A stretch of DNA of 64,000 nucleotides from Opisthocomus hoazin (taxonomy: Eukaryota > Chordata > Aves > Opisthocomiformes > Opisthocomidae): the NCBI RefSeq assembly GCF_030867145.1, contig NC_134419.1, positions 73,279,403 to 73,343,402 on the forward strand. The letters run 5' to 3'. Made by a program: the position numbers and the translations under genes. Below the pieces are notes generated by a model. The model was not told where the DNA came from. It made no database searches and saw only the letters and a list, made by a program, of their open reading frames with translations. Shown here one piece after another: positions 38,556-52,100 of the stretch. Numbering within the stretch: position 1 is the first letter of the stretch; the number at the start of each line of letters is the position of its first letter.

Positions 38556-39688
38556 AACACTAGGAGGAGTGGTAGTGTTGTTTCAGGGTTGAGAGATCAC
38601 GGGGGGTAATTAAAGGTTAATCCAGTTTTCAGTTCACAGACTGTAAGACATGAGTGGTTGTAGAGAAAAATTGTCACTTAACCTTCAATTCATTATCCAC
38701 AGCACATGGACTTTTCTTCTAAAATAACAAAAACATATATGTATTTATCCGCACTCTAGTGCATTGTTAGAGAAGAACAGAAATTATTTGTTGCTCTGAA
38801 TGCCATTGAGTAGGTGCTGGAATGCATTAATTAGGGAAAGCAGAATTTGATCAGAAGTTCTCAGACCACAATCTAAACGCTGTAATCTCACTAAACATAT
38901 TTCAATTGCTGAGATGCTGTCAAATGTTAATAGAAAACCATCTGAAGTAGTTGTGGAACAAGTCCCCTAAAATAAGGAAGAGCCTAATGTTTGAGATCCC
39001 GCGCGAGTTTTGCCGTAAGCCCTGCGAGGTGGATGGTACCATCCGCAGCAGGCTGCCAACCGCCACTTTTGCTCGGCATATCCTGCTGGGCGGATTGAAA
39101 GCAGTAAACATTTTAGCACTTAGATCTGAGTTCGACACGCCAGATGAGACATTCCCACTCCTTGCTCATAGGAGAAAATAAAGTGATAAGTGTCTGCACC
39201 ACAGTCTAGCCATGTTCTTCAGCAGCAAGATTTTGTGCTGAGGGAAAGGCAAGGCCAGTGTGAACTACAGCAGCCACAGGCAGGAAGAAGTAGAGAGAAG
39301 CAAAGAAATATCGTGATTTGTGCAACACTCTCTATATAATACCTGGGTGAAAATCGATGTGGGCCTGGGATAGCAAGAGTGAGAAATCAAAGAAGAGACG
39401 ACAGTTGTCTCCGTTTGGCCTTGGATCCAGGGTCCACAGCATTCTCTGCTTCCATGACTGCATGGCACATTTGGCTATTTTGGTGTTTCACTTAAAAATC
39501 TGCTTCCAGAAGTCTTGCAAATTATTTCCTTTAAATATGGACCAAGAGCAAAGGCTTGCGTGTGTCTCTCCAGTGTGTCTCTCACCATCTGGCTGTCCCC
39601 ACTGGCCCTCTCGCTCCTCCCCCAGTACCACACACCACTCGACCCTCCATCTGTGCCTTACCAATTCTTCGGGTTCGAAAACCAGTTT

Positions 39689-40040
39689 CACAGAATCACA
39701 GAATGGTAGGAGTTGGAAGGGACCTCTGTGGGTCACCCAGTCAAATCCTCCCACTGAAGCAGGGTCACCCACAGCAGGCTGCACAAGACCTTGTCCAGGT
39801 GGGTCTTGAATATCTCCAGAGAAGGAGACTCCACAACCTCCCTGGGCAGCCTGTTCCAGGGCTCCGTCACCCTCAGAAGGAAGAAGTTCTTCCTCGTGTT
39901 CAGCTGGAACTTCCTCTGCTTCAGTTTGTGCCCGTTGCCCCTTGTCCTGTCACTGGGCACCACTGAAAAGAGTCTGGCCCCGTCCTCCTGACACCCACCC
40001 TTGAGATATTTATAAGCATTTATCAGGTTTCCTTCCGCTC
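39689..40040 (-). mobile_element. CR1 LINE 3' fragment (minus), cluster member 1
   Basis: Starts cacagaatcacagaatggt (reverse of the attctgtg tail) and continues through the conserved 3' UTR and the reverse complement of the ORF2 end. A 76-codon minus frame at 39733-39963 is still open and carries [19 protein letters not shown]. Similarity fades after ttataagcatttatcaggt at about 40040, where the full element would continue with the [16 protein letters not shown] codons. 5'-truncated and non-autonomous. Confidence 0.96.
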
Positions 40041-41392
40041 TGGCCTCTCAAGTTGCCTTTTGTGCAATATATTGCTTTTGAGCCTTGCACTCAAAGAGCC
40101 ATGACCACACCAGCCTAACCTCAAAATTTACCTTGGTTTCCTGGGCCGAATAGCTCAGATTTGGCCCAATACCTTTCAAACAGCACTGAGCATGACATAC
40201 CTTCAACTTCAGCTATCACGGCTGATCTAGCTCTAGAACTTCATTATGGAACTCAGTTTTAAAACTTCTTGTTAATTGAGGGCACCAAAAAAGACATTTA
40301 AGGTGTATTATTTCTATTATATATAGAAATTATATAGAAAATATATTTTTATTATAAGCAACAGAAATCATCAAACCTATATAGCTTGGTCTGCATTCAT
40401 GTGGCATCCTGTGGCATAAACTCTGCTTCATAAAAGTTCCCCTTCTCAATGATTTTCACAGCTATTTACAGTCTGCTTCCATTTGAAAAAGGTCTGACAT
40501 CCAAGAAAAAAAAAAAAAGCCTGTGAAAATATCACTTTTTCTGAAGCTGAACACTGCAGAAGGATTTTACTATATTTTTTCTTGAAAGCCTGCAGTGAAG
40601 TAGAAGCGTTACCTTCCTTGCCTCGAATGCACAGGAGCCGCACTTTCCCTTGGACAGCCCACTTTGTAAGGTCACTATATTTAGCTAGCCGCAAATTTGA
40701 GGGCAACACAGGGGTCATCTACAGCGCCATGGGAAAAAATGTTGAACGTGGAAAGCTCTGCTTGCTCCGTATCCCTCATCCCGCAACAGCTTTGTGAGAG
40801 ACAGGGAAACCCGACCGCCCACCCTCCCTCAGCCGGAGCCTGGCTGCCTCCGCCATGACCACCAGCCCAGCTCTGCAGCACAGCAGCAGCTGCTGCCTCT
40901 TCGCAGCCGCCTGAATAAAGAGCCGAGGATTACCTTCTGGTGAGGGAGCACCCTCGAGCGCAGCCGGCTCTGTCAGCCGGGGTGAGGGGCACGCAGGGCA
41001 GGACAGGCCTGAAGGATGGCGGCCGGCAGCTGCTGGAGCCCTGTGGGAGCCTGTTACCAGCTGATAGCATTGAAGCAGCCCTCGGCCCCCTGCTTTGATC
41101 GCCTTGGCACAAAGGTGGCTTCCACGCCTTCCCCATCGCCCTCCTCCCTTGCCTAGCATCAGGACCCAGAGAAGCAATTCAGACTGGAAATCTCCCCGTC
41201 GCTTATCTCCAGACCCCATCAGGAAAGGGGCCGGTCGAACTCTCATCGCTGGCTTATCAGCCCCAGGTGCTGCCAAAGCCCCCTGACCCTGCCAGCAGGT
41301 GAAGATTTAAAGTTCTGCCCAAAGGAGTGGTGGTAAATGCCACCTGATCCCTGTTCAAGGAGATTACAAGTATCCCCTCAAAATCTCACCAT
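40041..41392. other. Spacer in CR1 cluster with GC-rich block
   Basis: The first 700 bases are AT-rich, including an A/T-only patch near 40306-40357 and A13 at 40506-40518. From 40780 to 41290 the DNA is GC-rich with scattered CpGs. A 166-codon minus frame is open across it, but it looks compositional and has no recognisable domain. No gene is called. Confidence 0.5.
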
Positions 41393-41797
41393 ACAGAATC
41401 ACAGAATGGTCAGGGTTGGAAGGGACCTCTGTGGGTCATCTGGTCCAACCCCCCTGCCGAAGCCGGGTCACCCAGAGCAGGCTGCACAGGACCGCGTCCA
41501 GGCAGGTCTGGAATATCTCCAGAGAAGGAGACTCCACAGCCTCCCTGGGCAGCTTGTTCCAGCGCTCCGTCACCCTCAGAGTGAAGAAGTTCTTCCTCAT
41601 CTTCAGACGGAACTTCCTCGGCTTCATTTTGTGCCTGTTGCCCCTTGTCCTGTTGCTGGGCACCACTGAAAAGAGTTTGACCCCATCCTCCTGACACCCA
41701 CCCTTCAGATATTTTTAAGTATATATTAGGTCCCCTCTCAGCCTTCTCTTCTTCAGACTGAACAAGCCCAGCTCCCTCAGCCTTTCCTCATAGGAGA
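41393..41797 (-). mobile_element. CR1 LINE 3' fragment (minus), cluster member 2
   Basis: About 405 bases. It begins with acagaatcacagaatggtc and runs through the 3' UTR, the ORF2 C-terminal codons (76-codon minus frame open at 41436-41666) and upstream to the block corresponding to [12 protein letters not shown] (gaacaagcccagctccctca), ending at about 41797. It is the same subfamily and orientation as 39689-40040, with an independent 5' truncation point, so the two are separate insertions rather than a tandem duplication. Confidence 0.96.
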
Positions 41798-42847
41798 GAA
41801 TTTACGGGGAGAACCACACAAAAAAATTTAGCCGTAAAGTTTTCCCTGATCCTGCTTGAAATGTCCTTTCATGGCAAGCGAGCGCAGCTCAGTGTGCAAG
41901 CAAATTGGGCCTTTGAGGGTTTGGTCCGAAGCTCACAAGAGCAGAAGGAAAAAGTCCAAGGAATTGAGTGGGCAAATGGATGCACGCAGCCCTTGACGCC
42001 GACTTCTCTCGGGTGCTCCCGCACAGGTCCCGACGACTGGAAACCCGTTCCCACATCTCCAGTTACCTGGGAGAATGTTTGGCTGAAGGATGTGAGCCCT
42101 GGGATTTTGGCGTATGCAAAGGGAATAAACAGCCATTAAAATCTATTTATCACCAGCAGAGTTTTGAACGTCTAATTGCTGCAGTTTGTTGGAGGAACAA
42201 AAAGATCTTCCCTGGCTTCAGCCATATCCAAGGGGATTAATTTGTCACTCTTCAAAAACAACTCATTGGAGGAATACCCTCTTTGATTCTTTATTCTCAC
42301 ATTAATTAGGAGTACTAAGTACACCAGATACACTTGGTACTTAAAAAATTAGTAGAAATAAATCTGCCACACATCTCAAGAGGGCAGCGAGGATCTGGCT
42401 GTGCAGGGCAGGAGCCTCGAAAGCGAATCCTGTTGGTGGGGCAGCCGTGCCACGCCGGGCCGGAGCCTCCGGCTGCCCACACCGAGGGCCTGGTGAAGTA
42501 AAATATCCTGGATTATTTTCATCCTCTGCTCCTGTAATTTCAGTATGTCCAAACAGATTTTGGTGTGTGTTTGTAACTGGTAACTTCATTTTCTCCTGGG
42601 CTGGGACCTTAAATGCCAAGTTCTGCGTACTCCATGTCGCGCCTCCCAGCCCGTTCCTCCCTGTCCGTGGTGGTGGCTTTGCGCTTGACAGCAAAGTTTC
42701 CCGTATTTACCATGGTGGAGGAGCTGGCTCTGTGAGAACAGGGAAAACAATAATAATAATAAAAGAGAAAATAAAGATGGGGTGACTGAAAATTTCTCCA
42801 GAGAACAATTCTGATGGGACAGACAAATACCTGAAAGGGGACTGTAG
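41798..42847. other. Spacer in CR1 cluster
   Basis: About 1 kb between a minus and a plus CR1. It includes a GC-richer patch around 42400-42490 and a short AAT repeat at 42749-42760. No gene is supported. Confidence 0.5.
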
Positions 42848-43154
42848 TGTGGCGGGTGTCAGTCTCTTCTCCCAAGTAACTAGCGACAGGACAAGAGGCA
42901 ATGGCCTCAAGTTGTGTCAGGGGAGGTTTAGAATAGATGTTAGGAAAAATTTCATTACTGAAAGAGTTGTCAGGCATTGGAACTGGCTGCCCAGGGAGGT
43001 GGTGGAGCCACCATCTCTGGAGGGGTTCAAAAAACCTGTAGATGTGGCACTTCAGGACATGGTTTAGCAGGCATGGCAGTTGGGTTTACAGTTGGACTTG
43101 GTGATCGTAGATCTCTTTTCCAACCTTAATGATTCTATAATTCTATGATTCTCT
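42848..43154 (+). mobile_element. CR1 LINE 3' fragment of a different subfamily (plus)
   Basis: ORF2 3' end is recognisable as gacaggacaagaggcaatgg, then codons like FRIDVRKNF and [17 protein letters not shown]. The 3' UTR has ggacttggtgatcgtag and a tail of three diverged octamers (gattctat, aattctat, gattctct). Both the tail type and the coding differences (LEGFK instead of LEIFK) separate it from the other six copies. Frame breaks and tail decay suggest an older insertion. Confidence 0.95.
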
Positions 43155-46100
43155 GTCATTGGTTTTCGGATGGGAAAACCCCCTCGATGCTTTGGGTATT
43201 TCTGGGTCCCTCTGACAAGCAACGTCTCCCGACAGAGGAGGCCCAGCTGGAGCTGTGTCCATGGCCGCGGGCCGCAGGAGCAGTGGACGCTGGGCTTCCA
43301 GCCGGGCTGAGAGAGCTGGGACCTCCACCTTCCAGCGTGCCCCCAAACCGTGAGGCTTGAGGGGTGGCAGCCTTTATTTCCTGCTTGTTTAAGGTAATTA
43401 CTACATGTATGTCCTCCCTGCTGGTTCTCCTGGAGCAGAAAAGGGTCTGGCCTTCACTTCACTAGACGTAGTACATTAAAAAAAAAATCTGGTTTATAAA
43501 CACCACTTTTTCTATACTTTCAAAGGTAGGTTGTAGGGTGAGAGTCAGGAGAGCAGTCCCTGGTTGGCAAGCAAGCTAATAACAGTGAAGCTGCTGGAGG
43601 GAAGTCTCTTGTCAAGCCTCCCCGAGCTGGAAGGACGCGGAGCACACCGTGTTCCCTTGGCAGTGAATAACAAACCTTTACCGGTACTCCACTGTCCCCA
43701 CCACTCACTCTCCTATAGGCTATTAAAAAACCCCCCAAAACAGCCCAAATGAGTGGAAAGAGTGGATTTTTAATTTCAAAGAGGGTGGGAATTTGTGACT
43801 TTAAAAAGATGCTTACCGTTAATTAAAATCCATGCAACCTGAAGAGATACATGGCATGGTTTCTCAAAGAGGGATGGAGTCAGTCTGAAAAGCAAGTGTT
43901 TTATCACCATGTCAAAATATGCTTTTTGATTCTTAAAATTCAGCGCTTAGTACTGGTGGGGGGCAATGGTTTGTGCTCCACACAGCAATGAAGGTTCAAG
44001 TGACTAAAACACAAAAAATTCCACAATATACTAAAAAAATACACATTTGTGTTTTACAGGGAAATCTTCAAAATAAGACTTTTTAAAAAGTGCATTGTGG
44101 AGGAAAACGTATAAGCAGTATGGAAATTCTCCACTTCAAATCTACCTCGCAGTCAGCAGTGTGTTGATTTGAAATGCCTTGCCTTTCTAACTGTTCCCCT
44201 CCTCCTAATAAGCACTGCATCCAATTTGTATGTTATTCTGATGAAATGGTTTAAGCGAGAGAAAATGAGTAGTTTGAAAAATAAAGGCAAGTTCTACAGA
44301 AGAAATGAAGTGCTATCATTGAAATCTTTATTTATGTGAAAAGAAAGGGCTAAAACATTACCTCAGAATTCAAGATTACAACATCAGTAGGATATAAAGT
44401 AAATCCATTCTAGTAGTGAAACATCAGAAACCATAATCCTTTTTCAAAGACCTTTTGTTATTTTAATGTCTGACAAATTATGCTTTTTTAAAAGAAGAAA
44501 AACACTTAGATTTAAGAGGTTTCTTTTACTTCAGTAAAAGTAGTTTCACTATTTAAAAGTTTTAATTTTCTGTAACCAATAGTATTTACTATGCTGGCTA
44601 AGTATTAACTCAAGAGTAAGATTATTTTAGCCTCAATAGGACCGAGTACAAAGTTGCCACCAAAGACTTTTGCATTGAGTTGTTATGGCAACTTAGTGTT
44701 CTAAAAAGTATTAAGTTTTAGCAATGGGTTTTGTTTTGTTAATTTCGTTGCTTTTCCTTCAAGTTTTGAAGTTGTTAAGTGTTATAAAAATGTTACATCA
44801 TTGTTATTCAAATGGCGGGACATCTCAGAACATATTTAAAACTTATTTATGTTGCTAGACATTCCAGGATGATGTCCAAGGACCTCCATCCCTGCCTTTC
44901 AGGCGAACTCCCTGACCTCAGTGCGGGCACAGAATCCACTCCACAGTGTTGCTAGCACTAAGAAACAAGGACAAAAAGAAACAAACTACATATTTATCTC
45001 CAATGTACCAAAAGAGAGACAGGATGGATCAAGGGATGGAAGGAGGGACTTTTCTGTTGAGCATCCAGCACCTCTCTTTCATGTGTTCACATTGAAAAGC
45101 ATCAAGAATAGGGTTCTTATTGGTATTCTGGACTCTTGGCAACACATGAAGCATTGGAAGAGTGAAATAACCTCCCGAGAGCCCTGCAACCAAAGGGCAA
45201 GTTTGGAGTGGCGCACACATGGCAGGAACTTGTCGCAAGAAGCCCATGTTTGGTCCTGTGCTACAGGTAGGAAAGAGACAGAATTGCGGGTTTAAAAACC
45301 CATAATGGACAATATCTCAGGATCACAGATTGTCACAAGCCCTTTGCAACAGCCCGCCTGAGATGTCCCCAGTGCTGCAAGTTCCAGCCCCGCAGGCCCT
45401 CGGCTCCCTAAGCCTACCCCAACCCTAACCCTACTCCATAGCACGGCCTCTCCCATCTCCATAAGCACCGTGAGCTACAGCTCCGTCCTGACTCCAGCGC
45501 TTGTCCCACCTTGCCAGTTTGGGCAGCGGAGCGTTGGAGCTCAGCCCAGATGAGTAGGAACCGTCGGTCATGGAAATGGACAGAGATTCCCGGGCTGACT
45601 TCCCCGGGCAGCCTCACGGGTGTATGGCCAGGTATCTCTGCTGGCTTCATCTCAGGCTGTGTTCGGGGGCTTGAATGTGTGCGGTAAAAGAGGGGAAAAT
45701 GAGAGAGCAAATGAATTGTGTCTCTTGTTAAAAGGAGCCCTTTTTGTTCCAGATTGACAAATTTTCAGATTTTTCTAGTGAAGTTGGAGACTACAGGGAG
45801 ACTGTGTTTGTTTTTATCAAAATTTTGGCTTGTTGTTTTTCCTCACTAGGTCTCTTAGCTCCTGCCTAGTTCTCCTAGTAGCATCTTTTTAAACCGAAAG
45901 ATGGGTGGAAATAAACTGGGAAAAATGAAAAGAAAACAAAAATTTTCAAAAATGAAAAGTGACATCCATGTGCCTGTAATAGATTTAGAAAGTAACAAAA
46001 ATAAATTGTTTTTAAATTCTGAAATTGTTTTGACATTTAAAACAATATTGTCTTTCTTTTTTGGAGGGGGATCAATCTATTAAATCCCTACGTTGTAGTC

Positions 46101-49100
46101 ATTTTCCTAGAAGGCAAACAAAACAAGAAGCTTTGTCTACCAAATTCTGCCAAAGACTTCTTGTATGAACTTGGGCAAAACATTTAATTTGCCAGTTTCT
46201 CAGTGGCTGTTTGTACAATGAGAACAATACTACTTCCTTTTTCTCATCCTTTGTCTTGTTTATTGAGATAGGCACTACTTCTGGGAGTATACAATTTCTA
46301 ATTATGAACAACTAGCATAATAGCACCCTGATCTCTAGGACCTACCGCAATACAAAGAGCTAATAATCATCACAAGTCTTCTGTTCTGATGCGTGGCCTG
46401 CAAGAGCTATGAATACTAACATATGCTGGAAAGTTCTGTTTAATTTTATGTCTTTGGAAGAAAATAAAAGCCTATTTTTTGCATTGCTGCCATTTATACG
46501 GGCTTATACTTTCCAGGAAGCTTCTGCCTTTACACGTCTTCCTTCACCTTTTCAAAACAGAAATGAAAGTCTCACTAAATAAAATAAAGATTATGAATGG
46601 CCAGTCTTTTCCTTCCTACCAGTTCTTGTCACCCAGGAACATGCAGCAAAAGATGTCTACGTTATCATTGAGTTTCACAGAGATCTGCAGAGATCTGCCA
46701 GCTGCTGGCCATATGCTTAATCCTAAAAGGAATTATCTATGTTCTGTGTTGCCTGTACATGTCTGATTCCCTGTTTATGTATTTTCACTTGATGATGGCA
46801 TATTATAACTCCAGCTAGCTTAACTTTTATGGTTAGAATCCAAATCCTCCAGTTTTTGAGGGTGTTTTTTATTCAAATGAACTTACACTGCCATTGTGGA
46901 AAATTCATGCAGCAGTAAATGGGATGAGAACAGTAAGATTTCACACAAATTTATCCAACGCAAAACAAAAAGTCTGTGGAATTTAATTTACAATGACACC
47001 CCTTCTCTGGAGTTTGTTTTTTTAATGATCTGATAGCATTTCGTAGCAGACAGAATTTGCCATCAGCTTCCGCAGCCCGGTCCAGAACCTCTGTCCACCA
47101 AACGACTCGCATGATCTCCACTGCGGAGATCCCTGCCACCCGAGCCATCACAAGGGTGGGAACATATTCCTCCTCTCCCCTCGGCACCCCTTAAGCCAGG
47201 GGGCTGTGAAGCAGGGAACGATGAAGTGAATTGCTCACAGTCAGAGGAAACAGCCAACCTGGGAATTGAGTTTCAGTTGCTCAACTCTCTCTAGCAGGAG
47301 CCAAACCACAGGCTATTGTTTGCTGTTGAAGCCTGTGGACGTCTCCAGATATTTGAAGTCTGATTTTATGAGCGGTCTCGCTATGCACATACCCATGTTA
47401 AAATGATACAACACTGTACGACACCAAGGCGGGCTTTTATACGTCTAGGCCATGGTAAATCTTTACCACAAAAGCATTCTAAAATGCCTTTTACATAGCA
47501 GGCTTATTTTCAGAACGCAGGAACTTATCCCTCGGGGATGCAGATTGTTTCCTTAGGACTCAACTTAAACATTCCCATGTGGTAAAATGAAGTAGGAGGA
47601 TCCAGTGAAAGGAGCTCTCACTTCTCATTTAATTTACTACCTAATACTCAGCAGCCCAAGATTTATAAGCCACTACAGAACTGTGTACATGTTTCCCCTT
47701 GTGACAGATAGCAGATAACTGTTAATAGACTTGCTTAGAAAGTTTATTTAAAGGAAGAACTTAACTGTATTATTTTTCATGGAGGTGAGAACATTGCTTA
47801 AGGAGCTTAAGTCTTCATGTAGAAGTATTATCAGATAGGTTCACGAGGATGCTAATGTGCATTAATACGAAACTCCAAAACCAGCTTTCACTGGTATACG
47901 TAGATAGGGCCATTTTGTAAATGCCCTTTCTGATATCGCAGAGTTCTGGGATTGCTGAATGTATTATTATTTCCAAGTGTAATAATATTAACCCATAATA
48001 TACACCCTTGCTATCCTCTTTCTGCAGCTCCTGTAAAACCAACAACAAAACCACTCGTGCAGAATCCAGCCTTCTCTACAGCTGCACGTGGCACCTGCCT
48101 CAGTAAGATTCTGTCCGCCCGTCTGGCCAGGATCGTGCAGCCGTTGTGGGAAGGTGAAGATGCTGGAGCGGCTCCAGAACAATTCTCATTTTCACTTGTC
48201 AGATGTAGCCACGTACGTTGAAACTCTGCCCTGGTCCTGACATCTTTACTGCTCCCTGTGAGGAGAGCAGCAAGGAGCTCACTGGGTGGGACTGGGCTCT
48301 GGTTTTTGCACGCTGCAGCGTAGGTGCCTGACCTCTTCCCGTGCCATTGAGCAATCTCAGCATCTTCGGCAGTCGGTAAGAGGAGAAGATGCACACACAA
48401 CCAGCTCAGCACTTTCCAGGATTTAACCCGCATTGCACATGCCATGTGGCGATGAAAACATGATTAAAGGAGCATATATTACATTATGTCCAGCTTTAGA
48501 GAAATATTTTAATGGACTAAAGAAAGAGCCATACATTTTCTTCTTTCAGTTGAGATGTAAGCTTCACCTCCTGGTATTTACAACCTAAAGCCCTCCAATA
48601 TTGGGTTAGTTAATAGGATCCAGACAATGAAGCTGACTACAGGGAAAAGCAAGAGACTGTTTCAGTTTCACCAGCCAAGGAGAAGAAAAGACCCAGCTTG
48701 ATAAATGGTGAGAAGTGTATTAGATGTTAAAAAATATTTCATTTTTAATAATCCTAGGTGTTACTGACAACCCAGGTAAAGAGCAAAGTTCATTTCTTCG
48801 AAATATATTTAATCTGACAGTATCCCTTTAATTAAGTAGCAATTTAGATTTTCCTCTCCTCCACATACAAAGCTTTAATGAAACATGAAAGCCACAAAAG
48901 AAATTTGTGTGTGTTTCATGGCGAGGAATGAGGAATGATTTTCTGTTTAAATTCACAGAGAGTAGCTATACAAATAACATTTAATATTTGTTGGAAGTAT
49001 TATCTGCCTTTTTCCCTCACAGCATTACATTACTAAGGTAATAAGTACACGAGAATACATGATTTCCTGGCTACTGTATTGAATATGCACCTTTAAACAA

Positions 49101-52100
49101 AGTTAGACTCGGGAATTTACCCATATCTTAAAATGCTAATCTAACACTAATTAAAAGGCCAGTGAATACGCTTTGATGGATTCCAGTTCATAGAATATGA
49201 CAAATGAATTCAGATGGCTTGCACGACTGCAGCAGAATGACAATATGGAGCTGCAGCGAGCCGGGGGAAGCCAGGCAAGCCGCTCTCCGCACCGCGACGG
49301 GGGCAGGGAGGAGGGAGAGCTGGAGCGTGCCATGGCTTCTGTGGCTGCTGCCGTCCTCGCAAGGTGTGGCCAGCCACAGTCTTTGTTCCTCACTTCATCG
49401 CTGCTTTCCAGGCTATGCCGAAGCAAAAACTTGGCTGCTTCTGCATCCCACGCAACCCTCCCTGTCATATATACACCTCCCTGCTATTCACTGTGCAGTG
49501 ACTGGTTCTTCAGAAAGGACAACAGCCACCCTGGGGAAGAAAAGCCAAATTGTAGCATTTCCTTTCTCCCACAAAAGCGGGTAATTTCCCAGGCTTCTTC
49601 GACCCCTTAAGCTCCACACGTACCTGTTGTTAAAGCAGCATAAAGAGATCAGATACATATTTCTAAATGCGATTCTATGTCCAATGCCTCCTGCAAATGA
49701 CTCTGTCTTGTTGGTCCTTGTGTCTTAGAATGGGGACAAAATTCAAACCCAGCTTGTACCATGATGCTGAAATACGCCCTTACGAGCTCTCCGGTGCGTG
49801 CTGCTTTTGAACTGACTGCAGCCCTCCTCAGAGGTACTTCTTGCATGATGATGGGCAAGAAGTTAACTGCATTGCTCTTGTACCTTTACCATCATTCCAC
49901 GTGAGGAAAGCCAAAATTCAGTTCATGCTAATTAACAAGTTAGGGTATGAAAAGTCAGATTTTTAGAAGTAGTCTTCTTAGATTTCATTTAAAAAGGATT
50001 TGGAAGGTGAGGTTTCCGTGTACCGTTACTTATCTGCCTATGCAAAACAGATTCTGTCCTTCTTTCTTACAGAGATTTTTATTTAAATCATGGCAGAATT
50101 TACCATGTTTCTTTATCCCGTTTGGCCTCATAATCCCATATAGCTGCTTTCAGAATGCTGAACACAAGTGAGGCTGACCCACCATTTGAGAAACCTGGAA
50201 GAAAGAAGATGAAGAACCCTTACTGTCCTGGGAAAAGAAAGCAGTAGCAAGCACCAACACAACCACAATGGTTCGCCAGAGGAACTGGGCTGTATGGGTT
50301 GGATTGAAATCGTCAGGTTTGGAGAGCCATTCTGGAAAAAAAAAAATCTCTCAGAAGACAATTGTACCACGAGACGAGGTAGCAGCAACTATGGTTGGAT
50401 GGTGAAAGCCTTAATTCTTCCAACACCACAGAGCTCTGGCCAGGAGTATTTTCAGTCAGAAAGAGTCGAGAGCTTAGGCATTGCTTGGAGCTGCAGCGTT
50501 CTGCAAGATGTCCTGCAGCCCATGGAGGCTCCTCCACAGAGCCCTGCATGGGATCAGCGGCCGCCTGCGTGCCCGCGTGAAGTCTCGTTCCCTTTCTCTC
50601 CCCTTCAGCAACGACAAAGGAAAGCCGTTCCCCTCTGCAGCACAGGGCACTGTCAAGATCAGATTTCTATTTATTCTCTGGTCTGCACATTGTAGCAAAC
50701 ACAGCAAAGAATTTAGCTGTAAGCAGATAACACAAGCAAGGGGACAGAGAACAAAAATATTCTTTTTTTCCTGGTTAGGAAACAACAGTGAGAACGTCTC
50801 GGCTGCATGTGCTAAAAAACTCAGGTATTGCAATGCTGAGAGGTTGAGCCTGGAAGCACAAGGTCACTCTGCACAGGGACACCCTCTCCCTGCCCTAGTG
50901 CTTGCGGTCCCCAGCCACCACGGCTTAAGGAGGACCTGATCAGCTGAACTGTGGAGGCAGCAGCCTGAGGTCACACAAATAAGCCTAAAAACAGGCACTT
51001 CCCTCAGACCAGACAGGAGGCCTTTCCTTGTCAGGGCTCTCCCCGTAAGTACCAGTTGAACTTTGTGCATCCCATCTGTGGTAGGATGGACAGAAAGCAA
51101 CCAGCCTCTCACCGGGGACTAGCTTTTCACCAAATTAGTCATCAGAGTAGTTAAAGATTTTAATTTGATTATTTCTATCAAATTTGGACGAGAGTCTGGA
51201 GGACACCCTTCTCACAGCTGAGGAGATGTCCCAGTCAGTGAGGCACCGGGTATCCCGGGGTTGACTGATCCTCCCTGAAAGTGTCATGTCGGCTCGTATA
51301 AATAATTAAATTTCCACTGGATCAAAAAGAGAGTGTCTGTACATAGGAGTTAATGCACAAGTTCATTCACAGCCCCCCTGTGAGGCAGTGTCAAAGTTTG
51401 AGTGGCTTTATATATACCCTCTGGCAAAAAAACAGCCTTCAACTGAGCAGTGTCTTTTAAAAGATCAGCAGCATTTGAACAGTGGGCTCCGGGATGGCTC
51501 TGCATGTTTAAAAATCTGGCTCGGAGCACTTTTTCCAGGGTCTCACAGTGAAACGCTGCCAGTGCTGGATATTGAACTATGATCTTTAGAGGAATGTCTA
51601 TCCAGATTTTGGCAAAAAAGGCTTCGGGGCTCTCGGAGGGTTTAATGGAGTGGACACAGCACTGCACTAACAGAGCTGCACAGATTTGGGGCTGGAGGGG
51701 ACTGGTTGCTAGCCAGCTTGGATGGAGGACAGGATGATCTTAGACTGGCCTGAAAAAGACCAGGGAAAAATACCCAGAGCCCAAATCCATACCTTAAAAA
51801 CGAGATCAGGCTGTGCTTTCAAGGGGGTGGGAGGGGGGAGAGAGTTTTTTCCGGATTGTTCTTTTTCCTTTGTGAGGGTGGATCTTATGAGCACAGCTGA
51901 ATTTCTAGATGAAGAAAATTCTCCTCCTCACAAGTTCTGCTTGATCTTACTATCACAAACTGTGTATACACCCCTAATATGTTCCCTGACTGCCACTTCT
52001 ATGTTCCTCTGCTCTTCGATCAGAGATAAATAAACCAAAGACAGCATGATGCCTGTTATCTAAAAAGATTCAGGTAGAGCAAGTATCATAGCACAATCAG

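Larger units (their letters stand above)
37319..39688. other. 2.4-kb non-coding interval
   Basis: Contains T16 at 37796-37811, a CTCF-like match at 37430-37443, a POU-octamer-bearing block at about 38440-38560 and a small CpG-dense patch at about 38998-39140. No gene is supported. Confidence 0.5.

Noticed and set aside
39671..39680. gggttcgaaa, like a tRNA T-loop
   Set aside because: No acceptor stem, D-arm or A-box at the right spacing; it simply flanks a CR1 copy.
40776..41276. 166-codon minus frame
   Set aside because: Lies in a GC-rich block, has no recognisable domain or splice context, and is matched by overlapping frames on the other strand.
45421..45432. Telomere-like aaccctaaccct
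   Set aside because: Only two units; too short for an interstitial telomeric repeat.
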